A stretch of DNA of 64,000 nt, from the NCBI RefSeq assembly GCF_034424625.1, contig NZ_CP139976.1:62001-126000 (forward strand), read 5' to 3'. Positions 7,409 to 19,808 of this stretch are shown piece by piece. The number at the start of each line of letters is the position of its first letter. Position 1 is the first letter of the stretch. The notes beneath the pieces are model-generated. The model made no database searches. It had not been told where the DNA came from and was given only the letters and a program-made list of their open reading frames with translations. Both the position numbers and the translations under genes were made by a program. Origin of the DNA: Janthinobacterium lividum. Its GTDB lineage: Bacteria > Pseudomonadota > Gammaproteobacteria > Burkholderiales > Burkholderiaceae_D.

Positions 7409-7599
7409 TTCAAACGTCTGCACGCATCTGTATCAAACTTTGTCAGGGCACGTTCGCCTGGCGGCGCAATCCGCCCGTGGCTGCCCCAGGCATGCAGAGC
7501 AAAACCCGGCTATAGTTACAGGTTGACCCGTTGTGGCTCCTCATCCGCACCCAGGCACAATGCGCCGGCCGCACCACTCACTGAAAGCAAGGCAATCAC

Positions 7600-10449
<2,850 letters not shown>

Positions 10450-10470
10450 CGACGGCAGCGCAATAAAAAA

Positions 10471-10511
10471 CGGCGCGGATTGCTCATGCAATCCGCGCCG
10501 TTTCTCTTTTT
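10471..10511 (+). terminator. Terminator after uvrA
   Basis: CGGCGCGGATTGC (10471-10483) and GCAATCCGCGCCG (10488-10500) form a 13-bp stem with a 4-base loop, followed by TTTCTCTTTTT. A preceding A-run could let it act in the other direction too. Confidence 0.9.
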
Positions 10512-10640
10512 GCTAGCACCCCAGTCATTGCCGGCGTGTCATTTATCGCACGCCAGTCTTTGCCGGCGTGTTTCTCCCCCACTACAACTCTCAACACCTG
10601 ACAAGCTACTGCGCGGCGCGCTTTGCGGCCTGCGATGCTC

Positions 10641-10658
10641 ACCGTACTAAAGTACGGT
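10641..10658. repeat. Palindromic extragenic element between uvrA and pckG
   Basis: ACCGTACT and AGTACGGT pair around a central AA. The surrounding 10512-10725 gap also holds two copies of TTGCCGGCGTGT. It resembles repeated extragenic palindromes, but copy number elsewhere in the genome cannot be seen here. Confidence 0.4.
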
Positions 10659-10725
10659 TGCGCTTCTTAGCCACAAATCACTGCCGCTCGCTACGCTTGT
10701 CATATGCCGCTTTACGTTAACTTAC

Positions 10726-12597
10726 TTACGCACTCAGCCGCTTTTCCAGCGCAGCCTTGTTATCTGCCAATTCTTGCGGCAGATGATACGCGAGTTTTTC
10801 AAACAACTCCGTATGCAATTTCAATTCTTCCACCCACGCGGCCTTGTCGATCGAGGTGATGGTGTCGAACTGTTCCTGCGTGAATGGCAAGCCATCCCAG
10901 TTCAGGTCGCCATACTGCGGTGTCGTGCCGAACAGGTTTTCCACACCGCCCGCCTTGCCTTCGATACGCTCGAGCATCCATTTCAGCACGCGCATATTGT
11001 CGCCAAAGCCAGGCCAGACGAATTTGCCAGCCTCGTCCGTACGGAACCAGTTGACGCAATAGATCTTCGGCAAGGCGGCCGGGTTGACCTTGCCCACCTT
11101 GACGCCCATGTCCAGCCAGTGCTGGAAGTAATCGCTCATGTTATAGCCGATAAACGGCAACATGGCAAATGGATCGCGGCGCACGACGCCCATCTGGCCC
11201 ACGGCGGCAGCCGTCGTTTCCGAGCCCATGGTGGCGGCCATGTAGACGCCTTCAACCCAGTTGCGCGCTTCCGTGACCAGCGGCACGGTGGTCGAGCGGC
11301 GGCCTCCGAAGATGAAGGCCGAGATCGGCACGCCGGCCGGATCGTCCCAGGCAGCGTCGATCACCGGGTTTTGCGTAGCAGCAACAGTGAAGCGCGCGTT
11401 CGGGTGCGCGGCCTTGGTGCCGGACGCAGGCGTCCAGTCCTTGCCCTGCCAGTCGATCAGGTGACTTGGTGCTTCCTTGGTCAAGCCTTCCCACCACACA
11501 TCGCCATCGTCCGTCAGCGCCACGTTGGTGAAGATCGTGTTGTCGCGCATGGACGCCATGCAGTTGTAGTTGGTTTTTTCGTTGGTGCCCGGCGCCACGC
11601 CAAAGTAGCCCGCTTCCGGGTTGATGGCGTACAGGCGGCCATCCGCGCCCGGCTTGATCCAGGCGATATCGTCGCCGATGGTGGTCACTTTCCAGCCGTT
11701 AAAACTTGCCGGCGGGATCAGCATGGCGAAGTTGGTCTTGCCGCAAGCGGACGGGAAGGCTGCTGCCACGTAATGCTTCTTGCCTTCCGGCGATTCCACG
11801 CCGAGGATCAGCATGTGTTCGGCCAGCCAGCCCGGGTTGTTATCGGCCGATTGCGCTTCCTGGTAACCCATGTTCGAGGCGATGCGCAGGGCGAAGCATT
11901 TCTTGCCCAGCAAGGCGTTGCCGCCGTAGCCCGAACCGAAGGACCAGATTTCACGCGTTTCCGGGAAATGCACGATGTATTTGGTGCTGTTGCACGGCCA
12001 TTTCACGTCGGCCTGGCCGGCTGCCAGCGGTGCGCCCACGCTGTGCACGCACGGCACGAATGCGCCATCGGTGCCCAGCACGTCATACACGGCACGGCCC
12101 ATGCGGGTCATGATCTTCATGTTGACGGCGACATAAGGCGAATCGGACAGTTCCACGCCGATGTGCGCGATCGGCGAACCCAGCGGGCCCATCGAGAAGG
12201 GCACGACGTACATGGTGCGGCCGCGCATGCAGCCGTCGAACAGGCCGTTCAAGGTATGGCGCATTTCGCCTGGTTCGGTCCAGTTGTTCGTCGGGCCGGC
12301 CGCTTCTTTCGTTGCCGAGCAGATATACGTGCGGTCTTCGACGCGGGCCACGTCGCTCGGGTCGGAGCAGGCCAGGTAGGAATTCGGGCGCTTTTGCGCA
12401 TTCAGTTTTTTCATGGTGCCACTGGCAACCATTTCGGCGCACAGGCGCTCGTACTCTTCTTGCGAACCATCGCACCAGTAGATGCGCTCTGGCTTGGTCA
12501 GCGCAGCAATGTCGGCCACCCAGTTGATCAGTTTCTGTTGTTTAATATAAGCTGGGACGTTGAGTGCGGCGACGCCACCCATGACGGGCTGATTCAT
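10726..12597 (-). CDS. pckG: Phosphoenolpyruvate carboxykinase (GTP)
   Basis: The 623-residue protein is of the GTP-dependent type, which is longer than the ATP type (about 540). It shows the kinase-1 P-loop region [16 protein letters not shown], the active-site segment [18 protein letters not shown] and the substrate-binding [14 protein letters not shown]. It interconverts oxaloacetate and PEP with GTP/GDP, feeding gluconeogenesis in the cytosol. The ATG is preceded by GGAGGT, a near-ideal ribosome-binding site. The gene is monocistronic, facing uvrA tail to tail and divergent from the hydroxyacid dehydrogenase across a 356-bp control region. Confidence 0.98.
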   Translation of the reverse strand: MNQPVMGGVAALNVPAYIKQQKLINWVADIAALTKPERIYWCDGSQEEYERLCAEMVASGTMKKLNAQKRPNSYLACSDPSDVARVEDRTYICSATKEAAGPTNNWTEPGEMRHTLNGLFDGCMRGRTMYVVPFSMGPLGSPIAHIGVELSDSPYVAVNMKIMTRMGRAVYDVLGTDGAFVPCVHSVGAPLAAGQADVKWPCNSTKYIVHFPETREIWSFGSGYGGNALLGKKCFALRIASNMGYQEAQSADNNPGWLAEHMLILGVESPEGKKHYVAAAFPSACGKTNFAMLIPPASFNGWKVTTIGDDIAWIKPGADGRLYAINPEAGYFGVAPGTNEKTNYNCMASMRDNTIFTNVALTDDGDVWWEGLTKEAPSHLIDWQGKDWTPASGTKAAHPNARFTVAATQNPVIDAAWDDPAGVPISAFIFGGRRSTTVPLVTEARNWVEGVYMAATMGSETTAAAVGQMGVVRRDPFAMLPFIGYNMSDYFQHWLDMGVKVGKVNPAALPKIYCVNWFRTDEAGKFVWPGFGDNMRVLKWMLERIEGKAGGVENLFGTTPQYGDLNWDGLPFTQEQFDTITSIDKAAWVEELKLHTELFEKLAYHLPQELADNKAALEKRLSA

Positions 12598-12953
12598 ATT
12601 ACCTCCAATACCAATAAAAGAAATTCTGGTCGTTCTGCAAGACAGGCAGCATCGTTGAGAGGTGGCTGCGGCTCACTGCGGGCGGCGTGTTCACGCGGGC
12701 AGGGCTCTGGTGTCGTGTCAGCCGCGGCGTTCGCGCCAGCGGCATTTACCTGGATCATGCTCCCAGGCTGCAAGAACAGTTTGCGCTATAACTATAATCA
12801 GGAAGCTTCAAAAGTGCCGGCGATTGTACACCCGCCAAACAGCTATTCTCGCAAAAATGTAGGAGAATAGCTTGACTAATGTAGTAGGCTATTCAGCATT
12901 TCCCGTATCCTGTTATTTCCCTACCAAATCCTCGCTAAAATCGGCCATCCACC
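12598..12953. other. Divergent control region between pckG and the D-2-hydroxyacid dehydrogenase
   Basis: This 356-bp region holds no convincing gene. Its right half is AT-rich and carries a perfect 10-bp inverted repeat at 12841-12872. No promoter boxes could be assigned with confidence. Confidence 0.6.
12841..12872. promoter_or_regulatory. Perfect 10-bp inverted repeat, likely operator or leader hairpin
   Basis: AGCTATTCTC (12841-12850) and GAGAATAGCT (12863-12872) are exact complements around 12 bases. A partial third copy (GGCTATTCAG) follows within 25 bp. It sits about 80-110 bp upstream of the dehydrogenase start. Confidence 0.5.
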
Positions 12954-13967
12954 ATGAAAATTGCCATACTTGATGATTACCAGGATGCCGTGCGCAGCCT
13001 CGATTGTTTCCAGCTACTCGATGGCCATGAGGTCAAAGTGTTCAGCAATACGGCGCGGGGCCTGGGCCAGCTGGCGATCCGTCTGGCGCCGTTCGATGCG
13101 CTGGTGCTGATCCGCGAACGCAGCAGTTTCAACCGGGCCTTGCTGTCGAAACTGCCGAATCTGAAACTGATTTCGCAAACGGGCAAGGTCAGCGGACACA
13201 TCGATGTGCCGGCCGCCACCGAGCTGGGCATCGCCATCGCGGAAGGCATCGGCTCGCCCACGGCACCGGCCGAACTGACGTGGGCGCTGATCATGGCGGC
13301 GCAGCGCAAGATCGTGCCGTACGCGCAACATTTACAGGAAGGGCTGTGGCAAACGTCATCCATCGAACCGGCGCGCAACACGCTCGGCACGGTATTGAAA
13401 GGGCGCACCCTGGCCATCTGGGGCTATGGCAAGATCGGTCAATTGATCGCCGGCTATGGCCGCGCCTTCGGCATGACCATCCTCGTGTGGGGCAGCGAAG
13501 CGAGCCGCGCGGCAGCCGTGGCGGCAGGCGATACGGCGGCAGAATCGCGTGTAGCCTTCTTCGAGCAGGCAGACGTGCTGAGCTTGCACCTGCGCCTGTC
13601 CGACAAGACGCGCGGCCTGGTCACAAAAGAGGACCTGGCGCGCATGAAACCAACTTCCCTGTTCGTCAACACCAGCCGCGCCGAACTGGTCGCCGATGGG
13701 GCACTGGAAGCGGCACTGCCGCAGGGACGCCCGGGCGCCGCAGCGCTGGACGTGTTCACGGACGAGCCGCTGCCGCCAGGCTCGCCATTGCTGCTGCTGC
13801 CGAACGTGCTGGCCACGCCACACCTGGGCTACGTCGAGCGTGACAGCTATGAGCTGTATTTCCGCTACGCCTTGCAAAACATCGTCGATTTTACGCAAGG
13901 TCAATGCACGCGCCTGCTCAATCCCGAGGCATTGCAACACGCGCGGCAAGCCCCTCAGGAGCGCTGA
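12954..13967 (+). CDS. D-2-hydroxyacid dehydrogenase family protein
   Basis: This 337-residue protein has the family layout: N-terminal substrate lobe, NAD-binding Rossmann domain with GYGKIG (157-162), and the catalytic triad R242 (NTSRAEL), E271 (DVFTDEP) and H290 (ATPHLGY). The family includes phosphoglycerate and glycerate/hydroxypyruvate dehydrogenases. The true substrate cannot be told from sequence, and the ACT domain of SerA is absent. Its 3' end overlaps the convergent gene on the other strand by 13 bp. Confidence 0.9.
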   Translation: MKIAILDDYQDAVRSLDCFQLLDGHEVKVFSNTARGLGQLAIRLAPFDALVLIRERSSFNRALLSKLPNLKLISQTGKVSGHIDVPAATELGIAIAEGIGSPTAPAELTWALIMAAQRKIVPYAQHLQEGLWQTSSIEPARNTLGTVLKGRTLAIWGYGKIGQLIAGYGRAFGMTILVWGSEASRAAAVAAGDTAAESRVAFFEQADVLSLHLRLSDKTRGLVTKEDLARMKPTSLFVNTSRAELVADGALEAALPQGRPGAAALDVFTDEPLPPGSPLLLLPNVLATPHLGYVERDSYELYFRYALQNIVDFTQGQCTRLLNPEALQHARQAPQER

Positions 13968-14728
13968 AAGCCCTTCAACAAATCGGGCTCGCCCGTGATG
14001 CGGATGGCGGGCGCGGGCAGCACGTGCCGGCCGCGCCACAGGCCGGCCCAGCCGGGCGGCCAGGCGATGTCCGGCCCACCGTACGGTGCCACGCCGGCCC
14101 GCACGGCGACGACCGGCACGGGCGGCATGTCTTGCAAGGGCTCGCCTGGCGTGCGCTGCATGTCCAGGCTGTACATGTAATTAGGCAATAAAGCATCGCA
14201 GACGCGGCCAAACCAGTCGCTATGGTCGTCGTCGCGCCCTAGCGCCTGCGCCAGGCCTTGCGGATCGAAACGGGCCAGGGCATCGATCAGCTCGCCAGTG
14301 GTGGCGCCGGGCGTATCGCCCCAGCCCATCACGGGGTTGACGTTGTAATCGGCGCCCGAGCCGTACCAGCCTTCGCGCCAGGGCCGCTGCATCCAGTCGC
14401 GCGGCCCCGCAAACAAATGCCAGCGCCAGTGCAGGCCGGAAGGCTTGGGCCAGGAATACAGATACAGTTTTTGATAGCCAGCCTGGTGCAGCTCGCGCAC
14501 CATGGCCATCAGGCGTGCATGCGGCATGCGGTCCGGCGGCGCGCGGCGAAACAGGATCGCTTCGCCATCGGCGAATTGCACGTCGTCGGTCGACAGGTTC
14601 AGGTCCAGGGTCCGCGCTTCGCTGCCGAAACGGGCGGCGATCCAGCCCGTCAGCAAATTGACGGACGTAATCACCCCGTAGCCGCGGTGGCGGTGAAAAA
14701 TGACGGTGCCGGGAGCGAGCGCTTTCAT
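13955..14728 (-). CDS. Hypothetical protein with a Tudor/SH3-like N-terminal segment
   Basis: I do not recognise this 257-residue protein. The first 50 residues (GTVIFHRHRGYGVITSV...GWIAARFGSEARTLDL) look like the small beta-barrel found in CarD-type and helicase C-terminal domains that often bind RNA polymerase. The rest is rich in Trp, Pro and Gly (for example PWREGWYGSGADYNVNPVMGWGD) with no known motif, and no signal peptide or membrane segment. The ATG at 14728 was chosen over a longer frame because the upstream part is not protein-like. It overlaps the dehydrogenase by 13 bp tail to tail. Confidence 0.7.
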   Translation of the reverse strand: MKALAPGTVIFHRHRGYGVITSVNLLTGWIAARFGSEARTLDLNLSTDDVQFADGEAILFRRAPPDRMPHARLMAMVRELHQAGYQKLYLYSWPKPSGLHWRWHLFAGPRDWMQRPWREGWYGSGADYNVNPVMGWGDTPGATTGELIDALARFDPQGLAQALGRDDDHSDWFGRVCDALLPNYMYSLDMQRTPGEPLQDMPPVPVVAVRAGVAPYGGPDIAWPPGWAGLWRGRHVLPAPAIRITGEPDLLKGFQRS

Positions 14729-14906
14729 ACGGAGTCGGGGTGGCAGGCAAACAAAGAAACCAGTGTACTCACAGATGGCCAAATTTTCCAGATGCGGCGC
14801 GGCAGCAGGGCGGCAGGCACGCTGCCCCATCTGCGGCGGCATTCACGCAACGGTGCCAATCCACGCTATCATGCGCGTCATTCTCCACTGACATCGTGAC
14901 CACATC

Positions 14907-15392
14907 ATGACTTTGCGCATACTCGCCACTGGCGGCACTTTCGACAAACACTACAACGAATTGAACGGTACCCTGGGCTTTTCCGACAGTCATTTGCCGG
15001 CAGCGATTGCCCGCGCGCGCATGACGGCGCCCGTGGCGCTGGAGCAACTGCCCCTGCTCGATTCGCTCGACATGCAAGATGCGGACCGCCAGCGCGTGCT
15101 GGCCTCGTGCCGCGCGGCACAGGAAAAAGCCATCGTCATCATCCACGGCACCGACACCATGCGCGAAACGGCGCAAGTGCTGGGCGCGGCGAACCTGAAG
15201 CAAACGGTGATCTTGACGGGCGCCATGATTCCCTACGAAATCGACAACTCCGATGCCTTGTTCAACCTGGGCTTTGCCTGCGGTGTGGCGCAAACCTTGC
15301 CAGCCGGCGTATATGTGGCCATGAATGGCCAGATCTTCGCCTGGGACAATGTGCAAAAGAACCGCGCCGCCGGCGTGTTCCAACCGTTGTAA
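14907..15392 (+). CDS. Asparaginase-domain protein, single N-terminal domain
   Basis: This 161-residue protein corresponds only to the N-terminal half of L-asparaginases. It retains both catalytic threonine motifs, ATGGTF (T11) and HGTDTM (80-85). Full-length enzymes are about 330 residues, and there is no sign of a broken C-terminal domain downstream because a terminator follows. Short stand-alone forms are known as 'asparaginase domain-containing protein'. Whether it hydrolyses asparagine is uncertain. The protein is cytosolic, with no signal peptide. Confidence 0.8.
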   Translation: MTLRILATGGTFDKHYNELNGTLGFSDSHLPAAIARARMTAPVALEQLPLLDSLDMQDADRQRVLASCRAAQEKAIVIIHGTDTMRETAQVLGAANLKQTVILTGAMIPYEIDNSDALFNLGFACGVAQTLPAGVYVAMNGQIFAWDNVQKNRAAGVFQPL

Positions 15393-15462
15393 GCCTTTGG
15401 CAGACGGGGCGCGGCAAGCAGACCGGCACACGGTCTGACTGACACTCTGTCACAATTCGACC

Positions 15463-15487
15463 AGCCCGTTTTAACGGGCTTTTTTTA
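15463..15487 (+). terminator. Terminator after the asparaginase-like gene
   Basis: AGCCCGTT (15463-15470) pairs with AACGGGCT (15473-15480), followed by seven T residues. Confidence 0.9.
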
Positions 15488-15912
15488 CGTTTTTTTACCT
15501 TTCATAAATTCTGCAAAGCAATAGTTTTTCTCGAATTATTGTAGGTAAAACATCGAATTGCCAATAGAATAATTTTATGTTGTAAAAAAACACCATTGAT
15601 CATTTTTAAAAACGACGATATATATAAATATAAAACTGTAATTTAACAGTTAAATTAAATATTCTTCTGTATCCACAATTTATTGCCAAATCCGACACGG
15701 TTGAGGTGCATTTTTTCTTGCTGAGACGACATAATGTTTGCCTCGACAAGTAAGAAGTGCATTTATAACAATATTGCGCTAAGTAGTCTTCCACCTCCCC
15801 CAGACGTGGTTCCGCCTACCGTACACGCCTCCGCTGGCCATCCATCCGATGGCTTGAGCGGTGCTCGTGTACTGCTTGTCGTTATTAAAACTACTACGGA
15901 GTAATTGTTATA
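15488..15912 (+). other. AT-rich region upstream of the TonB-dependent receptor
   Basis: About 300 bp of unusually AT-rich DNA (15488-15780) is followed by a GC-normal leader of about 130 bp. It contains a perfect AT-rich palindrome at 15639-15657 and no credible gene. It probably holds the receptor promoter and its control sites. Confidence 0.6.
15639..15657. promoter_or_regulatory. AT-rich palindrome, possible operator
   Basis: TAATTTAAC and GTTAAATTA are perfect 9-bp arms around a single A. The site lies about 255 bp upstream of the TonB receptor start in an AT-rich stretch. Confidence 0.4.
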
Positions 15913-18657
15913 ATGGCATTTAAAGAAAAAATTGGCGTGCGCAGCGTACGCCTGGCCCTGACCGTCCTGGCAGGTAGTGTCTTGTTCTCTGGCCAATCCA
16001 TGGCGGACGAAGCAATTCAAAAAGTTGAAATTACCGGTTCGAGTATCAAACGTATCGCCGTCGAAGGCGCACTGCCAGTGCAGCGCCTGACGCAAGAAGC
16101 GATCGCCCGTACCGGCGCTACCACCGTGGCTGACCTGGTACAAAGCCTGCCAGCCATGCAAGGTTTCACCATCGGCGCCGTGGCTGCCGGTTCCAACTCG
16201 GGCGGCCGCACCAGCGCGTCGATCCATGATATCGGCGAAAGCTACACCCTGGTCCTGTTGAACGGCCGCCGCATCGCGCCACAAGGCTCGGGCACCTCCG
16301 TCAACCTGAACGCCATTCCAATGAGCGCGGTTGAGCGCGTCGAAATCCTGACCGACGGCGCTTCGGCACTGTACGGCTCGGACGCTATTGCCGGCGTGAT
16401 CAACTTCATTCTGAAGAAAAATGTCCAAGGCGGCACTCTGGAAGCCACCTATGGCGGCCCGGAAAATAAAGGCGGCAACGCCTGGAACACCAACGTCACC
16501 TACGGCTTCGGCGATCTTGACGAAGACCGTTTCAACGTGCTGGTATCGTACCGCCACGATGAGCAGTCGAAACTGCGCGCAACGGACCGTTCGTTCGCCC
16601 GTTCGTCGTTCATTCCTGTCAGCTATGGCGGCAAGAACTACATCTACGACCGTACCAGCACCTCGACCGCGCCAGCGAATGCCACCGTTGCGTTCAACAA
16701 TAGCGCGACGCAACCGATCATGTTCAATCCGTACCTGGCAGCCAGTGGCGCCAGCAACGATTGCGGTCCGACCAACTACGTCACGGCAACCAATAGCAAG
16801 GCTTGCGGTTTCGATGGCGGCTCGACGGTTGAAATCGTTCCAGAATCGAAACGCGACAGCCTGTTCGCTCGCGGTACCTACAAACTGACGGACAACCTGA
16901 ATGCGTTTGCCGAAGTGGCCCTGTCGCGCTTTGACCTGACGGCACGTATCGCCGCCAACCCGGTACCGATCAGCATCGCCAAGAACAGCGCACTGTACAA
17001 CCAGTACGTGCGCCCAGGCCTGACACAAGCACAGCATGACGACGTGAAATCCGTTACCGCCAACTACCGCATGGTCGACTGGGGCACCCGCGCCAGCAAC
17101 ACCATCACCGACACCAAGCATTTCGTCGTCGGCGTGGAAGGCGAAGTCGGCGAATGGAACGTGGAATCGGCCCTGACCTGGTCGCAAAACGCGATCGACG
17201 AGCGCTACGTGGGCGGCTATGCCAAGAACGCCGACTTCGTCAAGATGCAGAGCAATCCGCAGTTCAACCCATTCTTGCCAGCCGGTAACGCATCGCCAGA
17301 ACTGCAAAAGCTGATCAACGATTCGCAATTCAACGGTTCGATCCGTACGGCATCGACCACCATGCGCGGTATCGATGCGCACGGTTCGCGCGAACTGTTC
17401 ACCCTGCCAGGCGGCAAGGCCAATATCGGTATCGGCGGCGACTACCGCGAATACAAGTACGAGCAATCGCCAAGCGCCGGTGCCAGCACCAGCACGATCT
17501 ACAACTTCAACACCTCGCCACGTTACGACCTGAGCCGCGAAACCTACGGCGTGTTTGCAGAGTTGCTGGCACCTATCACCAAAACGGTGGAAGTGAGCCT
17601 GGCTGGCCGTTACGACACCATCACCAAGATCGACAACGGCGTGGTGAACAAGTCCATCGGTAAAGACCAAAGCGCCAGCACCTACAAAGTGACGGCACGC
17701 TGGCAGCCAGTGCAGCAAGTACTGCTGCGCGGTTCGTACGGCACGGGCTTCAAGGCACCGAGCATGCTGGACATCGGCCAGCCGCTGGTCAACAACGGCT
17801 TCACGGCAAAACCATGGAACTGCCCGTTCCCAGGCGACGCCATGTGCCGTCCAGCAGCAACCCAGTACAACCAATTGGCTGGTGGTAACGAAAACCTGAA
17901 ACCGGAAAAATCGAAGCAATACACCGTCGGTTTCCGTATCGAACCTAGCTCGGCATTCTCGTTCGGCGCCGACCTGTGGGACGTGAAGATCACCGACGCG
18001 GTCTCGGCCGTCAGCGAAACCCAGGCCTTCGGCAATCCAACGCTGTACAAAGACCTGTTCGGCACCTACATCGAGCCATCGACCGGCCTGCCTTACTTCG
18101 CCTTCAAATCGCTGTCGATGAACATCGGCCAGACGCATAACCGCGGTATCGACTGGGACATGACGGCGCGTCATCGCTTTGATTTCGGTAACCTGACGGC
18201 CAACCTGAGCGGCACCCACATGCTCAAGGCTGACTACACCGTGCCAGGCACCAAGAATCAGTGGACGACCAACATGAACTACTTCGGCATCACCGATGCA
18301 GTCACGTTCCGTAATCTGGTCAAGCTGAACATGAGCCTGGAAACCGGCAAACTGACCAGCACCATGGTTGTCAGCTATCGTAACGGCTACACCGATGCAG
18401 CCGCTTCGGTACTGAACGTCGATACCAGGAAACTGGAAACGATCCGTCTGGAAGTTCCTTCGTACACCACCGTCGATCTGCAAGGCCGCTATGCCTTCAA
18501 CTCGGCTGTGACGCTGCGCGCTGGTATCAAGAACCTGTTTGACCGTGAACCGCCTCTGTCGCTGCGCGCTTCGTCGGGCCACCAGGTTGGCTTCGATCCA
18601 CGCTATGCTGATCCAATGATGCGTTCGTTCTACTTCACCGGTAGCTACAAGTTCTAA
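15913..18657 (+). CDS. TonB-dependent receptor
   Basis: This 914-residue outer-membrane protein has a signal peptide ending near SMADE. It then has a TonB-box-like QKVEITGSSIKR and a plug domain (about 40-165, with LNGRRIAPQG and VERVEILTDGASALYGSDAIAGVINFIL). A large beta-barrel follows and ends in the terminal aromatic strand FYFTGSYKF. Such receptors import siderophores, vitamin B12, saccharides or peptides using TonB-ExbBD. The RIxVEGA...ITGSSIKR type is common among abundant receptors of this family, but no substrate-specific neighbour is present. GGAG lies 12 bases before the ATG. Codon use is biased toward preferred codons, suggesting high expression. Confidence 0.95.
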   Translation: MAFKEKIGVRSVRLALTVLAGSVLFSGQSMADEAIQKVEITGSSIKRIAVEGALPVQRLTQEAIARTGATTVADLVQSLPAMQGFTIGAVAAGSNSGGRTSASIHDIGESYTLVLLNGRRIAPQGSGTSVNLNAIPMSAVERVEILTDGASALYGSDAIAGVINFILKKNVQGGTLEATYGGPENKGGNAWNTNVTYGFGDLDEDRFNVLVSYRHDEQSKLRATDRSFARSSFIPVSYGGKNYIYDRTSTSTAPANATVAFNNSATQPIMFNPYLAASGASNDCGPTNYVTATNSKACGFDGGSTVEIVPESKRDSLFARGTYKLTDNLNAFAEVALSRFDLTARIAANPVPISIAKNSALYNQYVRPGLTQAQHDDVKSVTANYRMVDWGTRASNTITDTKHFVVGVEGEVGEWNVESALTWSQNAIDERYVGGYAKNADFVKMQSNPQFNPFLPAGNASPELQKLINDSQFNGSIRTASTTMRGIDAHGSRELFTLPGGKANIGIGGDYREYKYEQSPSAGASTSTIYNFNTSPRYDLSRETYGVFAELLAPITKTVEVSLAGRYDTITKIDNGVVNKSIGKDQSASTYKVTARWQPVQQVLLRGSYGTGFKAPSMLDIGQPLVNNGFTAKPWNCPFPGDAMCRPAATQYNQLAGGNENLKPEKSKQYTVGFRIEPSSAFSFGADLWDVKITDAVSAVSETQAFGNPTLYKDLFGTYIEPSTGLPYFAFKSLSMNIGQTHNRGIDWDMTARHRFDFGNLTANLSGTHMLKADYTVPGTKNQWTTNMNYFGITDAVTFRNLVKLNMSLETGKLTSTMVVSYRNGYTDAAASVLNVDTRKLETIRLEVPSYTTVDLQGRYAFNSAVTLRAGIKNLFDREPPLSLRASSGHQVGFDPRYADPMMRSFYFTGSYKF

Positions 18658-18687
18658 TTTGATGTCTTAAATTAGATTGTCCTGAAA

Positions 18688-18722
18688 GCGCCTTGCACTT
18701 CACCGTGCAAGGCGCTTTTTTT
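18688..18722 (+). terminator. Terminator of the TonB-dependent receptor gene
   Basis: GCGCCTTGCAC (18688-18698) and GTGCAAGGCGC (18705-18715) form an 11-bp stem with a 6-base loop, followed by seven T residues. Confidence 0.95.
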
Positions 18723-18745
18723 ATGTTGCAACATATTGCACAGGC

Positions 18746-18770
18746 GAAAAAAAAGGAGCCGCAGCTCCTT
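18746..18770 (-). terminator. Terminator of rdgC
   Basis: AAGGAGC (18753-18759) pairs with GCTCCTT (18764-18770) with loop CGCA. On the minus strand a long T-run follows, about 25 bp past the rdgC stop. Confidence 0.85.
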
Positions 18771-18793
18771 TTTTTGTAGCAGCATGGCTGCTG

Positions 18794-19690
18794 TTACGCC
18801 GTCGCTTCGCCGCCCAATGCCTCGACCACGTCGGCCATCAGCTTGCTCAGTTCGCCCGTCATCAGCATCACGTCGCCGTCGAAACGTTCTTCGTCGTTCT
18901 TCGTGCTCGATTCCGTTTCCTTGATCACGTCCAGCGGCTTGACGCTCTTGATGGCCAGCGATTCCGTCAGCACGAACGAAATCTTGTCGTTCCACGTCAT
19001 CGCCAGGCGCGTGCACTGCTTGCCGGCCGCGATGTGGCGGCGCACGTCGTCCGCTTCCAGGGTGTGGCGCACGTAGCGCACGGTGGCCTTGCTTTCGCCC
19101 GTGGCGCGCAATTCCGTATCCATGTCGACCGTGAAGCCGGCAGGCGCGTCGTCGGCCTGCAGCCATTCCGTCATCACCGCCACGGGCGAGCGCTGCACGC
19201 GCAGGCTTTCCAGCGGCAGTTTGTCGACGGCTTTCAACAGCAGCTTGATGACTTCATCGGCCTTTGCCGGGCTGGCGGCATCGACCACCAGCCAGCCATT
19301 GACGGGGTCGATCCACGTCCAGACGTTGCTGCGGATGCTGAAGGCGCGCGGCAGCAACTCGTCGGCCACGCGTTCCTTCAATTCCTTCATGGCTTTCTTG
19401 CCAGGCGCAAAGCCTTGCGCTTCTTCCATCTCGGCAGCGCGGGCCTTGGCCACCTGATTGATGACGGTCGCTGGCAGCAGTTTCTTTTCCGTGCCCAGCA
19501 AGATCAGCATCTGCTTGTTGACCACGTGGACCAGGCCGCCGTTCGGGCGTGGCGTATCCCAGCCCTGGCGCATCAGATCCATGCTGGTCGCCGGCGTAAA
19601 TTTGTTCGAGGACAAGGCCTCTTCCAGTTGTTCTGGCGTATAGGCCCATGGTGCGGGCAGGCGGTAAATCTGAAGATTCTTGAACCACAT
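18794..19690 (-). CDS. rdgC: Recombination-associated protein RdgC
   Basis: The 298-residue length matches RdgC of beta- and gammaproteobacteria. Recognisable segments are the start [12 protein letters not shown], the [27 protein letters not shown] region and the conserved [16 protein letters not shown]. RdgC forms a ring dimer on DNA that restrains RecA filament formation and is linked to replication-fork processing. It is monocistronic, about 120 bp from dinB, which is on the same strand and upstream. Confidence 0.96.
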   Translation of the reverse strand: MWFKNLQIYRLPAPWAYTPEQLEEALSSNKFTPATSMDLMRQGWDTPRPNGGLVHVVNKQMLILLGTEKKLLPATVINQVAKARAAEMEEAQGFAPGKKAMKELKERVADELLPRAFSIRSNVWTWIDPVNGWLVVDAASPAKADEVIKLLLKAVDKLPLESLRVQRSPVAVMTEWLQADDAPAGFTVDMDTELRATGESKATVRYVRHTLEADDVRRHIAAGKQCTRLAMTWNDKISFVLTESLAIKSVKPLDVIKETESSTKNDEERFDGDVMLMTGELSKLMADVVEALGGEATA

Positions 19691-19808
19691 AGTTTTTGTC
19701 TTCCGTTTATTTCAGTAGTGCCAGGGGAACGCCATTCTACACTTTCGACACGGGAATGCCGTCAAAAGCGCGGACTGGCGCGGTGTTGTTGATGCGTGGG
19801 GAATGCCG

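Larger units (their letters stand above)
7219..7599. other. Divergent ssb-uvrA control region
   Basis: This 381-bp region holds no gene. It contains the ssb promoter (-10 TATAAT at 7286-7291, minus strand), an inverted repeat at 7266-7281 and a LexA box at 7389-7408. The rest, up to the uvrA start, shows no further clear signal. Confidence 0.7.

Noticed and set aside
12662..12862. 66-codon ORF in the pckG-dehydrogenase gap
   Set aside because: Arg/Ala/His-rich with no RBS, overlapping control sequences.
10774..12870. Plus-strand ORF of 698 codons opposite pckG
   Set aside because: No recognisable domain or RBS; pckG on the minus strand explains the region.
15734..15904. A 56-codon ORF ending 8 bp before the TonB receptor start
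   Set aside because: It overlaps the receptor ribosome-binding site and could be a leader peptide, but the composition changes abruptly from AT-rich to GC-normal and no homologous feature is recognisable. Kept only as a possibility.
15763..18582. Antisense ORF of 939 codons opposite the TonB-dependent receptor
   Set aside because: Same type of high-GC shadow; the plus strand codes for a complete receptor with signal peptide and terminal strand.
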